Program-made: the position numbers and the translations under genes
Assembly: GCF_001927245.1 (NCBI RefSeq)
Contig: NZ_MJUX01000001.1
Location: forward strand, 744,001 to 808,000
Direction of reading: 5' to 3'
Origin: Acuticoccus yangtzensis
GTDB lineage: Bacteria > Pseudomonadota > Alphaproteobacteria > Rhizobiales > Amorphaceae
Length of the DNA stretch: 64,000 nucleotides
Notes under the pieces: generated by a model
Told to the model about the DNA's origin: nothing
What the model saw: only the letters and a program-made list of their open reading frames with translations
Database searches by the model: none
In this document: positions 1 to 8,398 of the stretch, piece after piece
How positions within the stretch are numbered: the stretch's first letter is position 1
How the letters are laid out: each line of letters starts with the position of its first letter

Positions 1-36
1 GGGCCCAAGAGCCCGGCTTTTCCGTCTTGATGGTGC
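1..36 (-). terminator. possible terminator cut by the window edge
   Basis: Just past the stop codon of the first PRC-barrel gene the minus strand reads an A-run followed by GCCGGGC, TCTTG and GGGCCC up to the window edge. This is what the left arm of a hairpin would look like, but the right arm and any T-run lie outside the window. The next two paralogues each end in a clear terminator, which makes this reading plausible but unproven. Confidence 0.3.
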
Positions 37-42
37 GTCGCC

Positions 43-1221
43 TTACTGGACGATCATCGTCTCCGGCAGCTCCTCATAAGCCGCCTCGTCGTATTCCGGC
101 ATCTCTTCGATCTCGTCTTCCGTCATGTCGGTGTTGAGAACGATCTCGTCGCCGGTGATCGTCAGGTCGCTGTAGGGGAAGGCGATTTCCTTGTCGCCGA
201 TGCCGAGCACGCCGCCGACCGACAGGATTACCACCGGGGCGTCCGTCGCCGGGTCCAGGAGCACCGCCTCGACCTCGCCGATCTCCTCGCCGGCCGTGTT
301 CATCACGTCAGCGCCTTCGAGCTCGGCCACGTTGATCTGATAGGTGGTGGTCTTCATCGCAGCGGCATCCGCTTCAATGGACGATGCGTCGACCGCCTGC
401 GACTCCGTCCCCATCTGGTTCGCACGCGCGGCGGCGGTGTCGACCTCGGGCTCGGTGGTGGTCTGAACCGCGACGTCGGCGGTCTCCTGCGCCACCTCGA
501 CGTTAGGCTCGGCCTGTTCGACCGCAACGTCGAGCTCGGGCTCGGTCACCTCGACCTCCGGCTCCGGCGTATCGACGGCGACCTCGGGCTCCGGCGTGTC
601 GACGGAGACGGCGGGCGTCCCCTCCTTGACCGCGACCTCGGGCTGGCTCTGCGTGACCGAAACGCTCGGCTCCGGCTGCGACACGGCCACCTCGGGCGCG
701 GGCTGGTCGACCGACACGGTCGGCTCGGCCTGGGTGACGGACACCTCGGGCTTGGCCTCAGTCACTGTGACCTCGGGCTGCTTCTGCTCGACGTTCACGA
801 CGGGCTCGGCCTCGGTCACCGTCACATCGGCGGCGGGCTGCGTCACCTCGACGGTGGCGGCCGGCTGGGTCACCGTGATGGTGCCCTTCGGCGCCTCGGT
901 GCCGGCATCGGCGGTGTCCGTGCCAGCGGCGTGATCCACCTCGGCGAACATCAGAATGCCGTCACCGTCGCCGTCGACCTCGGAGAAGCGCGCTTCATAC
1001 GCGGTCATCTCGTCGGCCCCGAGCGTGATGCCCTCTTCATCCAGGCACGCCTGCAGCTCGTCCATGGACAGGCCGCGATCGTCGTTCAGATCGTAGCCCA
1101 GAAACTCTTCGTTGGTCATGGCGTCGACGGCGCAGGCGCCGAAGTCGGACTGCTGTGCCAGCGCCGGGCTTGCGGCGAGCATGGCGGCCATCGCGGTTCC
1201 CAGCATCCACCTGTTGGTCAT
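43..1221 (-). CDS. secreted EF-hand / nonapeptide-repeat / PRC-barrel protein (paralogue 1)
   Basis: 392 residues from the ATG that begins MTNRWMLG; an upstream in-frame start would put about 20 residues before a clear signal peptide (cleavage after ASPALA). Residues about 45-95 hold two EF-hand-like loops, DLNDDRGLSMDE (imperfect) and DGDGDGILMFAE (a good calcium loop). Residues about 113-257 are some 15 copies of a nine-residue unit of the form EVxVxQPEP, alternating hydrophobic Val with polar residues. Residues about 292-380 are a PRC-barrel domain. The C-terminal end is acidic. Function is unknown; a periplasmic or surface-exposed structural or calcium-responsive protein is an inference. 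Two paralogues follow upstream on the same strand, each with its own terminator. Confidence 0.85.
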   Translation of the reverse strand: MTNRWMLGTAMAAMLAASPALAQQSDFGACAVDAMTNEEFLGYDLNDDRGLSMDELQACLDEEGITLGADEMTAYEARFSEVDGDGDGILMFAEVDHAAGTDTADAGTEAPKGTITVTQPAATVEVTQPAADVTVTEAEPVVNVEQKQPEVTVTEAKPEVSVTQAEPTVSVDQPAPEVAVSQPEPSVSVTQSQPEVAVKEGTPAVSVDTPEPEVAVDTPEPEVEVTEPELDVAVEQAEPNVEVAQETADVAVQTTTEPEVDTAAARANQMGTESQAVDASSIEADAAAMKTTTYQINVAELEGADVMNTAGEEIGEVEAVLLDPATDAPVVILSVGGVLGIGDKEIAFPYSDLTITGDEIVLNTDMTEDEIEEMPEYDEAAYEELPETMIVQ

Positions 1222-1343
1222 CGAAGGCTCCCTCGTTGTGATCAATATATGGTGCCCAAAGGCCGCGGCCCTTGCGCACACTCTGAAAGATCAATTCCTG
1301 TCACGCACAAGCCGTTCCGTTTTCCGGTTCAAAAAGACAGAAA

Positions 1344-1372
1344 AGCCGCCGCGGTCCGAGACCACGGCGGCT
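1344..1372 (-). terminator. Rho-independent terminator of PRC-barrel paralogue 2
   Basis: Read on the minus strand, an AGCCGCCG arm pairs with CGGCGGCT around a partly paired GGTC/GACC inner stem, followed by TTTTCTGTCTTTTT. It lies 25 bases past the stop of the 692-residue paralogue and upstream of paralogue 1, so the two genes are probably separate transcripts. Confidence 0.8.
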
Positions 1373-1397
1373 ACCAATGCTTTAAAATAGATTACTG

Positions 1398-3476
1398 TTA
1401 CTCGACCATGCTGGCCGGAAGCGGTGAATAATCTTCTTCCACATACTCCGGCATGTCCTCGAGCGCGTCGTCACTCGACGAGGTGGCGAGGGTCGCCGTC
1501 TCGCCGTTGTAGCTGAGGTCGCTGTAGGGGAAGACGAGGTGTTTCTGGCCGAGGCCCAGGATGCCCCCGACCGAGATCACCACCATCGGCTCTTCGCCGG
1601 CGTTCGACAGAACGATGGTGTCGATCCGCCCGATCGTGTCACCCTCGACGTTCTGAACACGCATCCCTTCAAGCGCCTCCAACGGGATGACGACCGGAAC
1701 GGACGCGGTCTCCACCTCGCTCGGGCTCTGCTCGGCCTCGATGGCGGCAGGCGTTTCGAGCTCGGCAGGAGCGGTGGCGCTGTCCGTCGCGGGGACGGCC
1801 GCTGCATCGTCCGCCGGCTCCGTGGTGGCTGCGGCCATCTCGGTGTTCGCCGCGTCCGCGGTCTCCTCGGCCGCCGTCTCGACGCTCTGCGCCGCCTCGC
1901 CGGCAGCGTCCGCGGTCTCCTCGGCCGCACTTTCGACCGCCTGCTGGGTGGCGACGGCCGCATCGCCGGCCGCGTCCGCGGCATCGCTCGCCGCCTCCTC
2001 GGTGGCCCTGGCGGCGTCGCTGGCCGCCTCCTCGGTGGCATCTGCGGCATCGCTGGCCGCCTCGCCGGCGGCGTCCGCCGTCTCCTCGGCGCCCTCTTCC
2101 ACCGCGTTCACGGCATCGCCCGTCGCATCCGCAACGCTGGACGCCGCATCGCCCGCCGCATCGGCCGTAGCCTCCGCCGCATCGTTGACGGCTTCGCCGG
2201 TGGCCTCGGCCGCATCGTCCGCGGTGGCAACGGCGTCGTCCGCCGCCTCACCCACGGCGTCGGCCGTATCGGACGCGCCCTCCTGCACGGCGTCGGCCGT
2301 ATCGGTCGCGCCCTCCTGGACGGCGTCCACTGCACCGGACGTCGCCTCGGCGACGCTGTCCGCCGCGTCGCTGGCCGCGTTCCCGGCCGCGTCGGCGGTC
2401 TCCTCGGCCGCGTCCTCGGCGTTACCCAGGAGCCGGCCGGCCGCATCGGCGGCATTCTGCGCCGCTTCGCGCATCGCCGCACCGGCCGAGGCCGCAGCCT
2501 CCTGCGCCTGGTCGGCCATCTCACGCGCGCGCTGCGCCGCGTTGCTGGCCGCCTCGCGCGCGCTCTCGCCCGCATTGCGCGCCGCCTCTTCGGCCGCAGC
2601 CGCCGCCTCACGCGCCCTCTGCGAAGCCGCCTCGGCCGCCTGACGCGCGGTCTCACCCGCCTCGCGGGCCGCATTGCGTGCCGCCTCGGACGCCTGTGCC
2701 GCAGCCGCGCGGGCCGCCTCCATCGCCTCGCGCGCACGCTCGCCGGCCGCACGCGCCACGCTCTCCATGGTCTCACCCGCGTCGGAGGCCGCCTCCGCGG
2801 TGGCGTCCGCCGCGTCGGAGGCCGCCTCGCCGATCGCCTGGCCCGTCTCCGCCGCCAGCGCCTGGGCGCCGGTCGTCGTCGTGCGCTCCAAGTTCACGTT
2901 CGGCTGGGCCTGCTCGATCGTGACCTGCGGCTCTTCCTGCTCGATCTGAACGTTGAAGGTCGGCTGCGCCACCTCGACCTGTGCCTCGGGAGTCTCGACC
3001 CGCACGTCCGGCGCCACGGGCGACACGGCCACCTGCGGATCGGCCGGCGTCACCGCGACCTCGGGGGCCGGCTGGTCGACCTCGACCGTCGCCTCGGGCT
3101 GGTCGATCGCCACCGACGGACGGCCCTGCTCGACGGTCACCTCGGGGTCGCGAAGCTCGACCTTCACGTCCGGCGCCACCGGCGTCACCGTCACCTGCGG
3201 CTTGCGCTGCGTCACGGTCACGATCGGATCGTACTGCTTGACGATGATGCGCGGGGCGGGCTGCGTGACGGTCACCGTCGGCGCCGGCTCGTAGACGCGG
3301 ATCGTCGCGGACGGCTGACGCACCACGATCACCGTGCGCGCGGGCGCGGCGGCGGGGGCCTCCGCGCCCGTCTGCGGGGCCGGCGTGTCAGGGGAAGCGG
3401 CAGGAGTCGCGTCCTGCGCCAATGAGGGGGTGGCGGCAAGCAGGGCTGCAAGAGCCGTGCAGGTCCAAAGCTTCAT
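1398..3476 (-). CDS. secreted Ala-rich helical-repeat / PRC-barrel protein (paralogue 2)
   Basis: 692 residues. It has a signal peptide (MKLWTCTALAALL..., cleavage after PSLA), then about 150 residues of the Val/Pro nine-residue repeat shared with its two neighbours (for example PTVTVTQPAP). Residues about 205-570 are extremely Ala/Glu/Asp-rich with units such as EAASDAADA and an Arg-containing stretch (RAREAAAAAEEAARNA). This resembles LEA or apolipoprotein-like amphipathic helix. Residues about 600-680 form the PRC-barrel. Unlike both neighbours it has no EF-hand loop. The helical region is low complexity and a hotspot for copy-number change. Role unknown; a long envelope or stress-protective protein is speculation. 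Confidence 0.85.
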   Translation of the reverse strand: MKLWTCTALAALLAATPSLAQDATPAASPDTPAPQTGAEAPAAAPARTVIVVRQPSATIRVYEPAPTVTVTQPAPRIIVKQYDPIVTVTQRKPQVTVTPVAPDVKVELRDPEVTVEQGRPSVAIDQPEATVEVDQPAPEVAVTPADPQVAVSPVAPDVRVETPEAQVEVAQPTFNVQIEQEEPQVTIEQAQPNVNLERTTTTGAQALAAETGQAIGEAASDAADATAEAASDAGETMESVARAAGERAREAMEAARAAAAQASEAARNAAREAGETARQAAEAASQRAREAAAAAEEAARNAGESAREAASNAAQRAREMADQAQEAAASAGAAMREAAQNAADAAGRLLGNAEDAAEETADAAGNAASDAADSVAEATSGAVDAVQEGATDTADAVQEGASDTADAVGEAADDAVATADDAAEATGEAVNDAAEATADAAGDAASSVADATGDAVNAVEEGAEETADAAGEAASDAADATEEAASDAARATEEAASDAADAAGDAAVATQQAVESAAEETADAAGEAAQSVETAAEETADAANTEMAAATTEPADDAAAVPATDSATAPAELETPAAIEAEQSPSEVETASVPVVIPLEALEGMRVQNVEGDTIGRIDTIVLSNAGEEPMVVISVGGILGLGQKHLVFPYSDLSYNGETATLATSSSDDALEDMPEYVEEDYSPLPASMVE

Positions 3477-3553
3477 GGGAGCTCCTCTGTTTTCAACAGA
3501 AGTGTCGCAAGCTCGTCGCTCGGCAAGTATGCGTCACATTTATATAACGAACG

Positions 3554-3577
3554 AAAAGCCGGGGCGTTGCCCCGGCT
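3554..3577 (-). terminator. Rho-independent terminator of PRC-barrel paralogue 3
   Basis: On the minus strand GCCGGGGC and GCCCCGGC form an uninterrupted 8-bp stem with a three-base loop, followed directly by TTTT. It sits 28 bases after the stop of the 412-residue paralogue. Confidence 0.85.
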
Positions 3578-3604
3578 CCATCGTTTCCAGCGTTTAAGGC
3601 CGGA

Positions 3605-4843
3605 TCAATCGTCGATCTCCGTGAAGCGGCTCTCGTCGTAGGACTCCTGGTCCTTCAACGTCTCCTCGTTCAGATCGGTCGCGACGCGCACGACGTCCCC
3701 GTCCATGGTCACATCCGACACCGGGAAGGCGAGGTCCTTGTCGCCGATGCCGAGGAAGCCGCCGACAGAGATCACGATATAGGTCTCGCCGGTCGCATTC
3801 TCGATCACCACCTCGTCGACGTCGCCGATCTTCTCACCGGCGGAGTTGACCGCGTCGACACCCTCGAGCTCGGTCAGCGGCAGCGCGGAAGCGGTCGCCG
3901 TCGTCGCGGACATCGCGGCCGGAGCCTCGGCGGTCGTATCCGCGGTCGTTGCAGCGGGCCGGTCGGGCGCCTCGGTCATCTGGGCCTGAGCCGTCTCGAT
4001 CGGCGCGGCGGCATCGGCACCCTCGGAGTCCGCTTCGGCCTGCTCGACGACCGGGTCGGCGCCGGAAACGCGCTCGATCACCACCTCGGGCTCGCCCTGC
4101 TCGACGACGACCTTCGGCTCTTCGGACGTCACTTCGACGTTGGCCTCGGCGGTCTCGACATTCACCTCGGGCTCGGGCTGGCTCACCGTCACTTCGGGCT
4201 CATGCTGCTCGACGGTGACGTTCGGCTGAGCCTGCGTCACCTCGACCTCGGGCGCCGGGGCATCGATCTCGACACGCGGCTCCGGCTGCGACACGGCGAC
4301 CTGCGCCTCGTCCTGCTGGATCTCCACGGCCGGCTCGGGCTGCACCACGGACACTTCCGGCTCCGGCTGCGACACCTGAACCTCGGGCTCGCGCTGGGTG
4401 ACGGCGACCTCAGGCTCGGGCTGCTCGACTTCGACCACCGGATTTGCCTGGTCGACGGTGACCGTAGGCGCCGGCTGGTTGACCGCCACCTCGGCCTCGG
4501 GCTGCTTCACGTCGACCTCGGTCGCGGTCGCCGTGGTCGCAGTGGCTGTACCCATGTCCAGGTCGGCGATGACGATGACGGCATCGGAGTCCTCGTCCAG
4601 CGCGTCGAACTCGTCGAGCAACGCCTGACGTTCGTCCTCGGCGACATTCGCATCGAGGCAGCGCGTCAGCTCGTCGCGGGAAATCTCGCCGTTACCGTCG
4701 GCGTCCATGGCTTCGACGCTGGACTGGCTCATCGTATCGCCGGACAGCGCACACAGGGTGGCGTCCTGCTCGGTCTGGGCGAGAGCCGGAGAAGCGGCCA
4801 AAAGAGCCGCAAGGGCGGTCCCGGTGAACCAATTCCGATGCAT
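3605..4843 (-). CDS. secreted EF-hand / nonapeptide-repeat / PRC-barrel protein (paralogue 3)
   Basis: 412 residues starting MHRNWFTG, with a signal peptide cleaved after ASPALA. Residues about 45-95 carry a canonical EF-hand loop, DADGNGEISRDE, and a second loop, DEDSDAVIVIAD, in which the final Glu is Asp. Residues about 108-265 are Val/Pro nine-residue repeats (for example PEVAVTQRE, PEVSVVQPE). A linker rich in Ala and Thr follows, then a PRC-barrel at about 320-400. The order of domains is the same as in paralogue 1, so the locus is a tandem triplication. Substrate, partner and location beyond export are not visible in the sequence. Confidence 0.85.
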   Translation of the reverse strand: MHRNWFTGTALAALLAASPALAQTEQDATLCALSGDTMSQSSVEAMDADGNGEISRDELTRCLDANVAEDERQALLDEFDALDEDSDAVIVIADLDMGTATATTATATEVDVKQPEAEVAVNQPAPTVTVDQANPVVEVEQPEPEVAVTQREPEVQVSQPEPEVSVVQPEPAVEIQQDEAQVAVSQPEPRVEIDAPAPEVEVTQAQPNVTVEQHEPEVTVSQPEPEVNVETAEANVEVTSEEPKVVVEQGEPEVVIERVSGADPVVEQAEADSEGADAAAPIETAQAQMTEAPDRPAATTADTTAEAPAAMSATTATASALPLTELEGVDAVNSAGEKIGDVDEVVIENATGETYIVISVGGFLGIGDKDLAFPVSDVTMDGDVVRVATDLNEETLKDQESYDESRFTEIDD

Positions 4844-5095
4844 TATGACACTCCGTTGTTTCTGATTTTAGGCAAGGACAACGTCCCCATGTCATCACAA
4901 CGGACGGCCGGCGGCTTCTGTTCCGACTTTAACCTTGTTCAACGCGCCTCAAGATTGACAAACCTTGCAGCAGCCGGTTTGCCTTGTTGTGTGACGCGGT
5001 TGGGCCACACCGAGCCCGGCGGAGGCAGCCATCCTGTGTGCCGAGTGGATGGACGCTGACGTAAGCCGCGCTCGGAAACGAGGGAGTCTATCCGA

Positions 5096-6064
5096 ATGAG
5101 CAAACGCATCCTCGCCATGGCGGCCGCCGTGGCGCTCTGCGCTTCAGCCATCCCCGCCAGCGCGCAGGACGAGACGTTCGTGACCATCGGCACCGGTGGC
5201 GTCACGGGCGTCTACTACCCGACCGGCGGGGCGATCTGCCGCCTCGTGAACCGCGGACGCCGCGACCACGGCATCCGCTGCTCCGCCGAATCCACCGGCG
5301 GCTCGGTCTACAACATCAACACGCTGCGTGCCGGCGAGCTCGACTTCGGCGTCGCGCAGTCCGATTGGCAGTACCACGCCTATCACGGCACCTCCTCCTT
5401 CGAGGATGCCGGCCCGTTCGAGGGTCTGCGCGCCGTCTTCGCCGTCCACCCCGAGCCGTTCACCATCGTTGTGCGCGCCGATAGCGACATCGAAGGCTTC
5501 GAGGACATCAAGGGCAAGCGCGTCAACGTCGGCAACCCCGGCTCCGGCCAGCGCGCCACCATGGAAATCGTCATGGACGCCTTCGGCATCACCATGGACG
5601 ATCTGGCCCTCGCCACCGAGCTGAAGGGCGCCGAAATGGCCCAGGCCCTGTGCGACGGCAACATCGACGTCATGATGTACGTCGTCGGCCACCCGGCCGC
5701 GGCCATCCAGGAAGCCGCCAACTCGTGCGACGTGAAGGTGGTCCCCGTCACCGGCGAGCCGATCGACAAGCTCGTCGCCGACAACCCCTACTACCGCGTC
5801 GCCACCATTCCGGGCGGCATGTACAAGGGCAACCCGGACGACGTCTCGACCTTCGGCGTCGGCGCCACCTTCGTCACCTCGACCGACGTGTCGGAGGACG
5901 TGGTCTACAACGTCGTGAAGGCGGTGTTCGACAACTTCGCCCAGTTCAAGCAGCTTCACCCGGCGTTCGAGAACCTGAAGGAAGAGGAGATGATCTCCGA
6001 TTCGCTCTCGGCTCCGCTGCATCCGGGCGCCGAGAAGTACTACAAAGAGCGCGGCTGGATGTAA
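5096..6064 (+). CDS. TAXI-family TRAP transporter solute-binding protein
   Basis: 322 residues with a signal peptide (cleavage after IPASA). The mature start TIGTGGVTGVYYPTGG is the hallmark of TAXI-type binding proteins, followed by the STGGSVYNINTLRAGELDFG region that lines the ligand site. In this family the protein delivers small carboxylates or amino acids such as glutamate to a fused DctQM-type membrane protein. No TRAP membrane gene is next to it here, so it is an orphan in this window. It ends in a strong terminator and stands alone. Ligand cannot be read from sequence. Confidence 0.92.
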   Translation: MSKRILAMAAAVALCASAIPASAQDETFVTIGTGGVTGVYYPTGGAICRLVNRGRRDHGIRCSAESTGGSVYNINTLRAGELDFGVAQSDWQYHAYHGTSSFEDAGPFEGLRAVFAVHPEPFTIVVRADSDIEGFEDIKGKRVNVGNPGSGQRATMEIVMDAFGITMDDLALATELKGAEMAQALCDGNIDVMMYVVGHPAAAIQEAANSCDVKVVPVTGEPIDKLVADNPYYRVATIPGGMYKGNPDDVSTFGVGATFVTSTDVSEDVVYNVVKAVFDNFAQFKQLHPAFENLKEEEMISDSLSAPLHPGAEKYYKERGWM

Positions 6065-6085
6065 TCCGGTCCGGCTCAGCCGAAC

Positions 6086-6111
6086 GGCGCCGCCCCTCGG
6101 GGCGGCGTTTT
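6086..6111 (+). terminator. Rho-independent terminator after the TAXI gene
   Basis: CGCCGCCCC and GGGGCGGCG form a 9-bp GC stem followed by TTTT, 21 bases past the stop codon. Confidence 0.85.
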
Positions 6112-6131
6112 CGTATGCGACCCCGGCGGGC

Positions 6132-6674
6132 TCAGCCCATCTCGGGCGGGCCCTCCCCCGGCACCTCGAACACGTTCAGCGTCATCGACACCAGCGTGTA
6201 GTAACCGCAGATCCCGGTGAGATCGACGACACCCTGGTCCCCCAGGGTCGCCACCGCCGCTTGATAGACCATGTCGCTCACCTTGCGCTCGGTGTGCAGC
6301 ATCAGCGCGAAGTCGTAGACGGCCTGCTGCGTGTCGTTCTCGAACGGCGGCGGCGTGCGGTCGCGGATGGCGTCGATGATCGCGTCCGCCAGTCCCGCCT
6401 CACGCGCCATGCGCTTATGAACCGACCACTCGAACTCCGACGACCACACCCGCGCCGTCACCAGAACGGCCAACTCCGACAGGTCCGGCGGCAGCAGCGA
6501 ATCATAGCGGCAATATTGGCCGAGGCGCTGGGCATGCTGCGCCAATTCGGGCCGGTGAAGCCAAATCCGCATCGGTCCGATGACCGCTTTGCGCGGTCCG
6601 GCGATGATCGCCTCCGCCACCGCCTGCTGTTCGGGGGTCAGATCGTCGAGATCTGGGGGCGATAAGCGTTCCAT
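6132..6674 (-). CDS. carboxymuconolactone decarboxylase-like protein
   Basis: 180 residues from the ATG at MERLSPPDL; longer in-frame starts add low-complexity sequence without family similarity. The CMD/AhpD-like fold spans about residues 35-120, with the E80-F-E-W-S-V-H86 segment typical of the decarboxylase branch and no CxxC peroxidase pair. Family members act on carboxymuconolactone or are uncharacterised, and no other protocatechuate genes are adjacent. The thiolase of that pathway lies about 6 kb away but there is no operon link. Divergent from the ABC importer at 6791, with a 116-base shared promoter region. Confidence 0.75.
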   Translation of the reverse strand: MERLSPPDLDDLTPEQQAVAEAIIAGPRKAVIGPMRIWLHRPELAQHAQRLGQYCRYDSLLPPDLSELAVLVTARVWSSEFEWSVHKRMAREAGLADAIIDAIRDRTPPPFENDTQQAVYDFALMLHTERKVSDMVYQAAVATLGDQGVVDLTGICGYYTLVSMTLNVFEVPGEGPPEMG

Positions 6675-6790
6675 CCTGCCGTCCTTTTGTATTGCGTGAA
6701 GTGTGAGACTAGCCTGATCAGGCCGCGCCACCCAACCGGGCACCGCGGCCCCGAACTTGCACCCTCGACCGCAGTTTCGCGAAGGCCCCG

Positions 6791-8398
6791 ATGACCCCAC
6801 CCCTCCTCGAGATCCGCAACCTGACGAAGACATTCGGCAGCCTCAAAGCCAATGACAGCATCTCCCTCACCCTCGGCGAGGGAGAGATCGTCGCGCTGCT
6901 GGGCGAGAACGGGGCCGGCAAGTCGACCCTGGTGAAGATGCTGTTCGGCGCACTGCAGCCCGATTCCGGCGACATCCTGTGGCGCGACAAGGAGACCGTC
7001 ATCAGCGAACCCGCCGTCGCCCGGCGCCTCGGCATCTCCATGGTGCACCAGCACTTCTCGCTGTTCGAGGCATTCACGGTCGAGGAGAATATCGCGCTCG
7101 GCCTGCCGGACATGCCGCGCGCAGGGCTCGCCGAAAAGGCGCGCACCCTCTCGGCCGAATATGGCCTGCCGCTCGACCCCGGCGCCCTCGTCGCCGATCT
7201 TTCCGTGGGCGAGCGCCAGCGCATCGAGATCGTGCGCTGCCTGCTCCAAAACCCCACCCTCGTCATCATGGACGAACCCACAAGCGTCCTGACCCCGCAG
7301 GAGGTGGAGCGCCTCTTCGGAACCTTGCGCAAGCTGAAGGCGGAGGGGCGCACGGTCGTCTACATCTCCCACAAGCTGGAGGAGGTGCGCGCCTTGTGCG
7401 AGCGGGCGGTGATCCTGCGCCACGGCAAGGTGGTGGAGACCTGCATCCCGGCCGAGCGCACCGCGGCCGAGCTCGCCAGCGCCATGGTCGGCGGGGCGAT
7501 CGCCAATGTCGGCCGGACCAAGCGCACGCCGACCCCGGTGCTGGCGGTGAGGGGGCTCGACCAGCCCGCGGCCACCACCTTCGGCACCAGCCTTTCGGAC
7601 ATCAATCTCGACGTGCGCCCGGGCGAGGTGGTCGGGATCGCCGGCATCGCGGGCAACGGGCAGAGCGAACTCTTCGCCATGTTGTCGGGCGAAGAGCTCG
7701 CCGCGAAGGCGGACGCCGTGACGCTGCTCGGCGAGCCCGTCGGGCGCATCGGGATCGACGGGCGCCGCCGCCGGGGGGCCGCCTTCGTGCCGGAGGAGCG
7801 ACTCGGCCACGGTGCGGTCCCGCCCTTCGACCTGTCGGACAACGCCCTCGTCTCGCGCCACCGCATGAGCGACGGCACGGCAGCGCCCCTCGGCTTCCTG
7901 CGCCACGGCGCGGCCCGGCGCTTGGCCGCCCGCGTCATCAAGGCGATGGACGTGCGCGCGCAAGGAACCCACAGCACCGCCGGATCCCTCTCCGGCGGCA
8001 ACCTGCAAAAGTTCGTCGTCGGGCGCGAGCTCGACGCCAAGCCCAAGCTCCTCATCGTCGATCAACCCACTTGGGGCGTCGATGCGGGGGCCGCCGCCAA
8101 CATCCGCCAGCACCTCATCGACCTTGCCGAGAGCGGCGCCGGCGTTCTCGTCATCAGTCAGGATCTGGACGAATTGTTTGAAATCGCCGACCGCATCGCC
8201 GTCATCGCCGCCGGTCGCCTCTCCCCCGCCGCACCGGCCGATACGTTGACGCGTGAGGCGATCGGCCTCCTGATGGCCGGCCCTGCCCCCTCGTCACCAC
8301 CCTCCGCCTCACCACCCTCCACCTCGCCAACCCATGCGGCTGGTCCACCTTCACCGCCTCCGGCGTCACCCGCCGCGGAGCACTCACATGCGCATTGA
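6791..8398 (+). CDS. ABC transporter ATP-binding protein, nucleoside/simple-sugar type (double NBD)
   Basis: 535 residues with two nucleotide-binding domains. NBD1 has GENGAGKS (about 38-45), LSVGERQR and LVIMDEPT. NBD2 has a relaxed Walker A (GIAGNGQS), LSGGNLQK, and LLIVDQPT in which the catalytic Glu is Gln, as is common in the second half of this family. This is the layout of NupO/YufO-type ATPases that work with BMP-family binding proteins. The C-terminal 40 residues are rich in Pro, Ser and His, and the last codons overlap the next gene by 11 bases. It forms an operon with the two permeases that follow. No binding protein gene is adjacent. Confidence 0.9.
   Translation: MTPPLLEIRNLTKTFGSLKANDSISLTLGEGEIVALLGENGAGKSTLVKMLFGALQPDSGDILWRDKETVISEPAVARRLGISMVHQHFSLFEAFTVEENIALGLPDMPRAGLAEKARTLSAEYGLPLDPGALVADLSVGERQRIEIVRCLLQNPTLVIMDEPTSVLTPQEVERLFGTLRKLKAEGRTVVYISHKLEEVRALCERAVILRHGKVVETCIPAERTAAELASAMVGGAIANVGRTKRTPTPVLAVRGLDQPAATTFGTSLSDINLDVRPGEVVGIAGIAGNGQSELFAMLSGEELAAKADAVTLLGEPVGRIGIDGRRRRGAAFVPEERLGHGAVPPFDLSDNALVSRHRMSDGTAAPLGFLRHGAARRLAARVIKAMDVRAQGTHSTAGSLSGGNLQKFVVGRELDAKPKLLIVDQPTWGVDAGAAANIRQHLIDLAESGAGVLVISQDLDELFEIADRIAVIAAGRLSPAAPADTLTREAIGLLMAGPAPSSPPSASPPSTSPTHAAGPPSPPPASPAAEHSHAH

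Noticed and set aside
1539-3425. Long plus-strand open frames opposite the PRC-barrel genes
   Set aside because: They mirror the repeats on the other strand and give Arg/Leu- or Ala/Ser-only translations without signal peptide or domain.
1344-3600. Regular 27-bp repetition in the PRC-barrel genes as a possible CRISPR array
   Set aside because: The repetition is coding, keeps frame, has no unique spacers and follows the nine-residue protein unit.
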